Assembly (NCBI GenBank): GCA_913041095.1
Contig: CAJWIB010000121.1
Location: 1-7,648, forward strand
Reading direction: 5' to 3'
Origin: an uncultured Rhodospirillaceae bacterium
GTDB taxonomy: Bacteria; Pseudomonadota; Alphaproteobacteria; Rhodospirillales; UBA2165
DNA length: 7,648 nucleotides
The notes below the pieces were generated by a model that made no database searches, was not told the DNA's origin, and saw only the letters and a program-made list of their open reading frames with translations. The position numbers and the translations under genes were made by a program. Shown one piece after another: positions 1-5,408 of the stretch. Position 1 is the stretch's first letter, and the number at the start of each line of letters is the position of its first letter.

Positions 1-91
1 GCAGCTTTATGGCAGGTTTATATTTCCGTTCATGTGAAAAGCCTGATTAGCTTAAGCAACCCCCGAAACTCAAAATATAGGGAAATGGAAG

Positions 92-961
92 ATGGCTCAG
101 CCACTTATGCCGAAGGCAACCGCCGTTTGGCTAGTAGATAATACGGCACTTACTTTTGATCAAATTGCCGATTATTGCGGTTTGCATAATCTCGAAGTTC
201 AAGCAATTGCCGATGGTGAGGTCGCGCCTGGAATGCAGGGGCTAGACCCAACTGCTAATGGTCAATTAAACCGCGACGAAATTGTCCGCTGTGAAGCTGA
301 TGTCACAGCACGGATGGAAATGGCCAAGCCATCGGTGCCGATGCCGAAAGTACGCCAAAAAGGCGCCCGCTATACACCTATTTCTAAACGCCAGGATCGC
401 CCGGATGCAATCTCATGGTTGCTGCGCAGTTATCCAGAACTTAGCGACGCCCAAATCAGCCGCCTCATCGGTACGACCAAGCCAACCATCAATGCGGTGC
501 GGGATAAAACTCATCGCAATTCGGCTAACATTAAGCCGCAAAGTCCAATTTATCTTGGTCTTTGTGTCGCTGCTGATTTAGAGAAAATGATTGCTATTGC
601 GCGGACTCGGGCGGGCACGACCCACACGCCGGCCCAACCCTTGCCACCGATTACAGCGAGTGAGCCAGAAGAAGAACCAGCCATTCTTCCGTCGCAGCCA
701 AAAGAATCTGTAAGTACGGAACCGACAGCGGAAGACGTTTTTGGTGCAGCAACGGCACCCAAGCAGAAAGAAGACGAGCAAGCTAGTAGCTCGGATGTCT
801 TCGGTACTGCACCGGCGGTACCAGCAGAAGAAAAACCGGCTGAAGAAAGTGCAGTAGAAAATCCACCAGCTGAAGAAAAACCGGACGAAGAAAGTACTGC
901 AGAAAACGCATCCGCAGAAAATAAGCCGACGGAAGATAATTCAGCAGGCGCAACTGACTAG
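92..961 (+). CDS. trcR: DUF1013 / TrcR-like cell cycle transcriptional regulator with acidic C-terminal tail
   Basis: This 289-residue protein matches what I know of the DUF1013 family, annotated in alphaproteobacteria as cell cycle transcriptional regulator TrcR. Residues 6-75 carry the family opening (MPKATAVWLVDNTALTFDQIA, then CGLH and the GLDP and GQL blocks). Residues 97-170 hold the second conserved block, including a helix-turn-helix-like stretch around 108-140 (LSDAQISRLIGTTKPTINAVRDKTH) that probably binds DNA. From about residue 180 to the end the protein is Pro/Glu/Ala-rich, acidic and probably disordered, with two VFG-containing segments (EDVFGAATAP, SDVFGTAPA) and imperfect EEKP-EES repeats. 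The tail makes it longer than the conserved core needs. It is a cytoplasmic protein. The ATG at 92 follows a purine-rich GGGAAATGGAAG; the earlier ATG at 85 is out of frame. It appears monocistronic. Family assignment is strong; the targets cannot be read from the sequence. Confidence 0.9.
   Translation: MAQPLMPKATAVWLVDNTALTFDQIADYCGLHNLEVQAIADGEVAPGMQGLDPTANGQLNRDEIVRCEADVTARMEMAKPSVPMPKVRQKGARYTPISKRQDRPDAISWLLRSYPELSDAQISRLIGTTKPTINAVRDKTHRNSANIKPQSPIYLGLCVAADLEKMIAIARTRAGTTHTPAQPLPPITASEPEEEPAILPSQPKESVSTEPTAEDVFGAATAPKQKEDEQASSSDVFGTAPAVPAEEKPAEESAVENPPAEEKPDEESTAENASAENKPTEDNSAGATD
821..946 (+). repeat. Imperfect tandem repeat in the trcR acidic tail
   Basis: Three degenerate units of about 39-45 bases start near 821, 863 and 908. 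They encode variants of PAEEKPAEESAVEN, PAEEKPDEESTAEN and SAENKPTEDNS. The first two are close in DNA as well (gaagaaaaaccgg is shared), the third is more diverged. The unit lengths are multiples of three, so copy-number changes would keep the frame. Confidence 0.7.
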
Positions 962-1025
962 CAGGCGAGAAGCAATCGCAATGTTACAGTAATTATTGTC
1001 TAGGTGTATTTGTTTTCGGCGCTAT

Positions 1026-1193
1026 TTAAAGCGCGTGCATACTTGCCAGTTCGTCTTTTATTCGAAGTTTTTGCCGTTTTAAATCGGCGACGAGCGTATC
1101 GTCGGGAAGGGGGCGTTTGTTTTCAATATCAATTTCTTGTTCAAGGCCGAAATGCTTAGATTTAAGCATTGATACTCGATCTTGCTCGTTCAT
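1026..1193 (-). CDS. Small DUF465 (YdcH-like) protein
   Basis: This 55-residue reading frame begins MNEQDRVSMLKSKHFGLEQ and ends KDELASMHAL. The pattern is that of DUF465/YdcH-like proteins: a short helical hairpin in which a basic KSKH stretch leads into an acidic helix (LEQEIDIENKRPLPDD), then a second charged helix (VADLKRQKLRIKDEL). The function of the family is unknown; the proteins are cytoplasmic and probably form coiled coils. The start is well supported: GGAG at 1205-1202 lies 8 bases before the ATG. It is transcribed alone, convergent with trcR and with about 158 bases of AT-rich spacer upstream. A second member of the family lies at 3093-3293. The gene is easily missed because of its length. 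Confidence 0.82.
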   Translation of the reverse strand: MNEQDRVSMLKSKHFGLEQEIDIENKRPLPDDTLVADLKRQKLRIKDELASMHAL

Positions 1194-1349
1194 AGATAAA
1201 TCTCCAACTAAATCAAAGCTCCAACGTTTAGGATGTTAATCCCATCAGATTGGAAAATCCAGAAAAAAAACAGTAATAAAATGTTATAGAATTATTCAAA
1301 AAATGGCAGTTTTCTGGGAAAAAAATGAATTAAAACAGTAAAATCAAAT

Positions 1350-1364
1350 GCTTAGGACTTAAGC
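1350..1364 (-). terminator. Possible weak terminator hairpin after the TIGR02444 gene
   Basis: A 5-base-pair stem (GCTTA/TAAGC) with a 5-base loop overlaps the stop codon of the TIGR02444 gene. Reading on the - strand it is followed by T-rich DNA at about 1345-1315, but not by an immediate T run. The stem is short, so this is only a candidate end for the pfkA operon. Confidence 0.25.
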
Positions 1365-1894
1365 GCTTGTAAAATTATCTGGATAATACTTTCTTCGTTT
1401 TCTGACATATCACCTGATACGGCTTTGAGATAATTAATCATACTCGACTCAGCCATACAAAGTTGCTCAACCGAAACCACCGTATCGCCGGTTGGAAAAT
1501 CTGATAATTCGTGCCAGCCAGACTGGAAGAGAATCCATTGTTCGATTTTTTCGCCGTCAAGTTCACAACTCTTAATCGCCTGCCGCAATTCCTCTGATAG
1601 CTCACCGAGATTTATTGCCTGGTTCTGTTTCATGTCCAGTCTGATCTGGCGCAGCCGTTGCACCACACCGGTTTGCCAAGGCTCAATGACGGCCATAATT
1701 TCCGTCAGTTCGGCTGGCTCAAGTTTTTCTCCGCGCGCAACAGCCACCCAGCAGCAATAAAGTACGATATTTACATCGGCACCAAATTCATCCTGTAACG
1801 TCAAGCAGGCATCAGCCACACCTTCGCGGCAATAAAATTCGAGCGAGAAATGCCAAAATGGATTGTCTGCAATCACCTGATTTGATTCGCTCAT
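1352..1894 (-). CDS. TIGR02444 family (DUF2390) protein of unknown function
   Basis: The 180-residue protein fits the TIGR02444/DUF2390 family. Its N-terminus has the characteristic NPFWHFSLEFY (residues 11-21), then GVADACLTLQDEFGADVN (25-42) and a hydrophobic stretch NIVLYCCWVAVA (42-53) that is a family signature rather than a convincing membrane anchor. The remainder is predicted helical and acidic, with no catalytic motif I recognise. No biochemical function is known to me. The gene starts 9 bases after the pfkA stop on the same strand, with only a modest GCGGAAAC ribosome binding site, so it is probably cotranscribed and translationally linked with pfkA. That link suggests, but does not show, a role related to glycolytic metabolism. 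Family assignment is good. Confidence 0.8.
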   Translation of the reverse strand: MSESNQVIADNPFWHFSLEFYCREGVADACLTLQDEFGADVNIVLYCCWVAVARGEKLEPAELTEIMAVIEPWQTGVVQRLRQIRLDMKQNQAINLGELSEELRQAIKSCELDGEKIEQWILFQSGWHELSDFPTGDTVVSVEQLCMAESSMINYLKAVSGDMSENEESIIQIILQALKS

Positions 1895-1903
1895 TTGTTT
1901 CCG

Positions 1904-3001
1904 CTAATCGCCTAAAGATATGCCAAGGCCGCGCGCCGTCTGCACCAAAGTATCCGTGATATCGACTTCACGGGTACGTGTTGTTACTTCTTCTAACGGC
2001 AGATCAACAACTTGGCGATGCTGCCAGGCAACCATGCGGCCATTTTCGCCACTGGCCAAAAGATCTACGGCACGTACGCCAAAAGCCGAGGCAATAATCC
2101 GGTCGTGGCTATTGGGAATACCACCGCGTTGAACATGGCCCAATACTGTTACCCGGGTTTCGGCACCGGTTACTGCATTTATCTGCTCGCCCAACTGATC
2201 ACCGATACCACCATAGCGTTTTTGGCCATGACAGTGTTCATTCATCAAAGCGTCACCATCGGCCGGACGGGCAGCTTCTGAACACACGATGAGTGCATGA
2301 TGCCGCACCTGCTCATGCAGGGTTTTGATTTTATTGGCGATTGGCTCCAAGCGATATGGAATTTCCGGAATTAAAATGACATCCGCACCGCCGCCAATAC
2401 CAGCACTGAGCGCAATGTGCCCCACATCCCGGCCCATCACTTCCAAAATCATAACCCGCTCATGGCTGGCAGCCGTTGGCTGCAGGCGATCAAGCGCCTC
2501 AACGGCGGTATTCACAGCAGTTGAAAAACCGACGGAAAATTCGGTTAACGGCACATCATTGTCGATGGTTTTAGGGACGCCGATAAAGTTGATGTCACCC
2601 AGTTTGGTTAAACGATTTAGAATATCGAGGCTGCCATCACCGCCGATGCCGATCAAACCTTCGAGTTCCAATTCCTTAAAACCTTCGGCAAACTCCTTCG
2701 AGCGATTTTTTCTACTACCATCCGGCATCGGAAAATCAAATGGATCGCCTTTGTTTGTCGTTCCTAAAATGGTGCCGCCCATACGCAAAATATTGCCGGT
2801 AAACAGTTTAAGCGTAAGTTCTTCGTATCTTGGTGGGCTATCCATCAACCCTTGCGTGCCATCATAGATGCCAAGAACACGCCAGCCATACCCCTCAATC
2901 GCCCGGTGGGTGACGGCTCGGATAACCGCATTTAAGCCGGCACAATCACCGCCGCTGGTGAGCACACCGATGGTTTTAATTGTTGAATTATTTTTAACCA
3001 C
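1904..3001 (-). CDS. pfkA: 6-phosphofructokinase (group with GGDGS and PKTIDND motifs)
   Basis: Phosphorylates fructose 6-phosphate to fructose 1,6-bisphosphate, the committing step of glycolysis, in the cytoplasm. The 365-residue protein has the complete family signature: TSGGDCAGLN (15-24), GGTILGTTNKGDP (75-87), GGDGS (120-124), PKTIDND (143-149, with catalytic Asp147 equivalent to E. coli Asp127), MGRD (189-192), PEIP (212-215) and GHVQRGG (288-294). Gly123, at the position of E. coli Gly104, is typical of ATP-dependent enzymes, while Lys144, at the position of Gly124, is typical of the pyrophosphate-related branch, so the donor is uncertain with ATP slightly favoured. The start is a GTG at 3001, placing the N-terminus a few residues before the first strand as in relatives; no strong ribosome binding site precedes it. 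A TIGR02444 gene follows in the same unit. The gene diverges from a DUF465 gene. Confidence 0.93.
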   Translation of the reverse strand: MVKNNSTIKTIGVLTSGGDCAGLNAVIRAVTHRAIEGYGWRVLGIYDGTQGLMDSPPRYEELTLKLFTGNILRMGGTILGTTNKGDPFDFPMPDGSRKNRSKEFAEGFKELELEGLIGIGGDGSLDILNRLTKLGDINFIGVPKTIDNDVPLTEFSVGFSTAVNTAVEALDRLQPTAASHERVMILEVMGRDVGHIALSAGIGGGADVILIPEIPYRLEPIANKIKTLHEQVRHHALIVCSEAARPADGDALMNEHCHGQKRYGGIGDQLGEQINAVTGAETRVTVLGHVQRGGIPNSHDRIIASAFGVRAVDLLASGENGRMVAWQHRQVVDLPLEEVTTRTREVDITDTLVQTARGLGISLGD

Positions 3002-3092
3002 TCTAATATTCCGAAATTAATTAAAATCAATTGTCCAAACACGCGATATTTTTGGTATTATACTATCTGGGTCAATTAAATCGAAACGACGT
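3002..3092. promoter_or_regulatory. Divergent promoter region between pfkA and a DUF465 gene
   Basis: This AT-rich 91-base spacer separates two divergent starts. On the - strand a perfect TATAAT lies at 3062-3057, with only weak -35 candidates. On the + strand, overlapping it, lie TATTAT (3056-3061) and TATACT (3059-3064), with TTGTCC at 3031-3036 as a possible but widely spaced -35. The two -10 candidates occupy the same bases, so the promoters could compete. Assigned by eye; no operator was recognised. Confidence 0.35.
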
Positions 3093-3293
3093 ATGACTGA
3101 CAACCTAGAAATCGAAAACCGGATTAAGGAGCTGAAGGATCAGCACCGCCAACTCGATGCCGAAATTGAGCAGCTTGCGGGTGAGCCGGATTTCGACCAA
3201 ATCAAGCTGCAACGGCTCAAGAAAGAGAAGTTGGCGTTAAAAGATCAAATCAGCAAAATCGAAGCAGGTGAAGTACCGGATATCATCGCCTAA
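3093..3293 (+). CDS. DUF465 (YdcH-like) small coiled-coil protein
   Basis: The 66-residue protein is a DUF465/YdcH-like family member. It forms two charged amphipathic helices: residues 4-28 (LEIENRIKELKDQHRQLDAEIEQL) and 34-58 (DQIKLQRLKKEKLALKDQISKIE). They are joined by a short GEPDF turn, and the second has the RLKKEKLALKDQI core typical of the family. A coiled-coil hairpin in the cytoplasm is the likely structure; the function is unknown. The ATG at 3093 is preceded by no clear Shine-Dalgarno sequence (the leader reads gaaacgacgt), although family length supports it. From memory, such genes often sit just upstream of purE in alphaproteobacteria. Here a decayed gene lies between this gene and purE. 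It is unlike the 55-residue copy at 1026-1193 except in overall family pattern. Confidence 0.87.
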   Translation: MTDNLEIENRIKELKDQHRQLDAEIEQLAGEPDFDQIKLQRLKKEKLALKDQISKIEAGEVPDIIA

Positions 3294-3333
3294 GCGGGCT
3301 GGCTCGATCTTGCTTTTTCGCTTGCCGTTAGGA

Positions 3334-4054
3334 TCAATTGGTCTGGCTGGCCATTTGCCATAATTCCTTTGATCCCCAAACTATGGCAATCGGATACCCT
3401 TGCTCCGCCATGACAAAAGACGTGTTGCTCAACAGCTCATTCATTGCCACTGACTTGGCCGTTACTTCTTCTTCCTGGTAGAGATTTAATATCACCCCAA
3501 ATTCGCCGTAATCCAAGGCCCCAAACACATCTACTTCATTGAGACAACTTCTGATAACGCCCGCCGCATGAATAAGATTACTATCTCTCAAACTAGCGCC
3601 TTGACGCTACCATAGATCATCCAGGCCACGGATTTTATAAACAACAGGAAGCTTGGCTCTTTGGTCCGGGCAACGTAGCTCAGCCGCATGGATTAAATAC
3701 TGATCGAATGCATGGTGGCCTAACCACTAGCAGAAGTTCATGCAAATCCAGCGCTTCGATTAAATGGCTTCATGTTTTTTTGAAACCTCGGATTGCCACC
3801 GGATGGTGTCCATCTCATGCATGATAAGAGTCATCGCTTCATGGACCCGTAGTGTACATTGCTTGGAATCCCCATGACAAAGGCCGTGTTTTTAATTTGC
3901 CACGGCTTGCATTTAGGCGGTTTCGGTTGCCCTTGCGCAAACGCAGAGCGTTTATAGATAACAAAATAGGGACTACTTTGAGGATTGCTTCGCCATGCGA
4001 ATCCAATTCTCGAATTACCGCATATTGCTCTAGTTCTCTAATATTAGCCATCAT
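3334..4054 (-). pseudogene. Decayed gene for a GGDEF-like domain protein
   Basis: No single frame spans this region, but joined - strand pieces read as one protein. In order they are MMANIRELEQYAVIRELDS..KVVPILLS from 4054; YKRSAFAQ..PWQIKNTAFVMGIP..SMKR from 3956 to a TGA at 3833-3831; VHEAMTLIMHEMDTIRWQ..KKHEAI from 3846 to a TAA at 3762-3760; EALDLHELL from 3757; then WLGHHAFDQYLIHAAELRC from 3726. The last frame continues to 3334 through an in-frame TAG at 3609-3607. WLGHHAFDQYL resembles the TGLxNRxAFD opening of GGDEF domains, and LPVVYKIRGLDDLW, LNEVDVFGAL, YGEFGVIL and YPIAIVWG follow the GGDEF domain plan. The signature itself is DYGEF rather than GGDEF. The longest surviving open piece, 3334-3591 from a TTG, lacks most of the domain. 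At least four frame changes plus one stop make function unlikely. The N-terminal part is unassigned. Confidence 0.65.
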
Positions 4055-4185
4055 CCCATCTTCTCGGAAAACTCGTCAAAACTAGCATCTTCCGTAATTC
4101 AGGTAAATTGAAGCGAAAAATTCAAGGTTTTGTTGATCATCGGTGAAAATGCCAAAAAATTACAGAAATCGATAGCGGCATTTGC

Positions 4186-4213
4186 TTGCAGAGCGTTAAA
4201 TGCCTCTTATAAT
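4186..4213 (+). promoter_or_regulatory. Probable sigma-70 type promoter of purE
   Basis: A perfect -10 TATAAT at 4208-4213 is preceded by TTGCAG at 4186-4191 with 16 bases between them. TTGCTT at 4182-4187 is an alternative -35 with a poorer spacing of 20. Transcription would start near 4220 and give a leader of about 35 bases. I see no purine-responsive operator or riboswitch fold. Confidence 0.6.
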
Positions 4214-4244
4214 GCCGCCCTTCCCGCCTTAATTGGCTGAAATT

Positions 4245-4249
4245 AGGAG
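4245..4249 (+). promoter_or_regulatory. purE ribosome binding site
   Basis: AGGAG lies 7 bases before the ATG at 4257. It decides the start: the open frame extends in frame to a TTG at 4233, but that would put this site inside the coding sequence and add eight residues that match nothing in the family. Confidence 0.85.
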
Positions 4250-4256
4250 TTTATCG

Positions 4257-4748
4257 ATGGCCGGGTTTGATCCAATTGTTGGCATTATTATGGGTAGCCA
4301 GTCTGACTGGGCAACGATGAAGCACACGACGCTGACCCTGGAAAAACTGGGTATAGCCTATGAAGCAAAAATTATTTCGGCTCACCGCACACCTGATCGC
4401 CTGACAAAATATACCGAATCGGCCCGTGATCGAGGATTGCAGGTGCTGATTGCCGGTGCCGGTATGGCCGCCGCGCTACCTGGTGCTGCGGCTGCTTTGA
4501 CTCCGCTTCCTGTTTTGGGTGTGCCGATAGATGGCAAAGTCATGGATGGCTTGGATGCTCTGCTCGCCATGGCGCAAATGCCGGGTGGTATTCCGGTTGG
4601 CACTCTGGCAATCGGCAAGGCCGGTGCCGTCAACGCCGCCGTGCTGGCGGCCAGTATTATCGCGCTTAGTAATGAAGAAGTTGCCGCTTCGCTCGATAAA
4701 TTCAGGGCCAATCAAACCGCCGGTGTCGCAGAAGAGCCAGTAGACTAA
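4257..4748 (+). CDS. purE: PurE, N5-carboxyaminoimidazole ribonucleotide mutase
   Basis: Catalyses carboxylation or carboxyl rearrangement giving 4-carboxy-5-aminoimidazole ribonucleotide in purine synthesis, as a cytoplasmic oligomer. The 163-residue protein, a normal length, has GSQSD (13-17, nucleotide phosphate loop), SAHRTP (41-46, catalytic His43), GAGMAAALPG (67-76) and the long GVPIDGKVMDGLDALLAMAQ / MPGGIPVGTLAIG block (88-120). The third motif is usually GAGGAAHLPG in enterobacterial PurE; here Gly becomes Met and His becomes Ala, a variation I recall from other PurE branches. The start at 4257 follows AGGAG, downstream of a good promoter. purK, the usual next gene supplying N5-CAIR, is absent: a convergent - strand coq9 begins 3 bases past the stop. 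The enzyme identity is secure; which substrate route it uses (PurK-dependent or direct CO2) is not shown by the sequence. Confidence 0.95.
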   Translation: MAGFDPIVGIIMGSQSDWATMKHTTLTLEKLGIAYEAKIISAHRTPDRLTKYTESARDRGLQVLIAGAGMAAALPGAAAALTPLPVLGVPIDGKVMDGLDALLAMAQMPGGIPVGTLAIGKAGAVNAAVLAASIIALSNEEVAASLDKFRANQTAGVAEEPVD

Positions 4749-4751
4749 TAT

Positions 4752-5408
4752 CTATCTAAAAGCCTTGCCAAATCCTGGACGCTGCAGCCGGTGAAGTGGT
4801 GCGATAATTTTTTTCAAACGCTGCTCAATTTTGTTTTGGATTTTAGGAATTTTCAGTATGCCTGCAATCCGGCGATCCAAAAAGGCATGGGTGTCAGCGA
4901 AGTCATCTGAATTATCTGACAACCAATACAAAATGGTTGAGCCGTAGACACCAGCGAGCAGACCACGCTTGGTATAATAGTTAAAATCAGTCGATTTATC
5001 GCCGGTGGCGTGCCAAATCGTATCCACCGTCTGCGAGGTGATTTGCATGCCGGTAAAATGATTGCCGGGCAGCGCTAAAAAAGTTAGAAGCCGGTGAAGT
5101 GATTCCCGGTGAGGTTCTAAAAGTTGCAGCCGCACTTGGACTCCGGTGACGATGCGCTCCCGCACCGGCATTTTCTCCAGCTCAAGCCCGGTCAATTTAG
5201 CCAGCATCTGGCGGTCAATATAATCACCGAAATGTTTGGCGGTTTCCCTAAGCCCTCCCGGAAACAACAATTGAACATCAGGTGTTTTGCCGCCGAGGTC
5301 ATTTTGCCCAGCCGCCAGCGCTTTTTGGCTCCAACCGTCAAACAACACATGTGGCAGCATGGCCAGCAGAAGGCGGTCCCGATCCTCGGTAAATTTTATC
5401 TGCGGCAT
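4752..5408 (-). CDS. coq9: COQ9 family ubiquinone biosynthesis protein
   Basis: COQ9 proteins are lipid-binding auxiliary factors of ubiquinone biosynthesis; in eukaryotes COQ9 partners the hydroxylase COQ7 and presents lipid intermediates at the membrane. This 218-residue protein has the family's TetR-like helical plan: an N-terminal RDRLLLAMLPHVLFDGWSQKAL (10-31), the central helices with PVRERIVTGVQVRLQLLEPH (81-100), and the most diagnostic block WHATGDKSTDFNYYTKR (132-148), followed by LLAGVYGSTILYWLSD (150-165) and ADTHAFLDRRIAGI (171-184). There is no signal peptide or transmembrane segment. Its ATG overlaps the def stop as TAATG and has a strong GGAGG 7 bases upstream inside the end of def, so the two are cotranscribed and probably coupled. 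The 3' end nearly abuts purE, which is convergent. The assignment is firm; the exact partner in this organism is inferred. Confidence 0.92.
   Translation of the reverse strand: MPQIKFTEDRDRLLLAMLPHVLFDGWSQKALAAGQNDLGGKTPDVQLLFPGGLRETAKHFGDYIDRQMLAKLTGLELEKMPVRERIVTGVQVRLQLLEPHRESLHRLLTFLALPGNHFTGMQITSQTVDTIWHATGDKSTDFNYYTKRGLLAGVYGSTILYWLSDNSDDFADTHAFLDRRIAGILKIPKIQNKIEQRLKKIIAPLHRLQRPGFGKAFR

Noticed and set aside
282..781. Several out-of-frame open frames on both strands within trcR
   Set aside because: The trcR frame carries the conserved DUF1013 sequence across this region, and the alternatives have no family pattern.
1019..1034. GCGCT/AGCGC hairpin at the end of the 55-residue DUF465 gene
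   Set aside because: The stem is only 5 base pairs and no T run follows on either strand, so it is not supported as a terminator.
2325..2867. 180-codon open frame on the + strand inside pfkA
   Set aside because: It lies antisense to a fully conserved phosphofructokinase, has a Ser/Pro/Arg-rich composition typical of a shadow frame, and shows no family pattern.
3852..4085. 77-codon + strand open frame opposite the decayed gene
   Set aside because: Its translation is Arg/Ser-rich and unlike any family, while the - strand pieces read coherently.
4108..4125. TTGAA/TTCAA inverted repeat upstream of the decayed gene
   Set aside because: A 5-base repeat in AT-rich DNA is expected by chance and matches no operator I know.
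4233..4256. Upstream TTG start for purE
   Set aside because: It would place the AGGAG ribosome binding site inside the gene and add residues (MAEIRSLS) not found at PurE N-termini.
4382..4715. Two overlapping - strand open frames inside purE
   Set aside because: Both are antisense to conserved PurE motifs and low-complexity in composition (Ala/Ser/Pro or Arg/His-rich).
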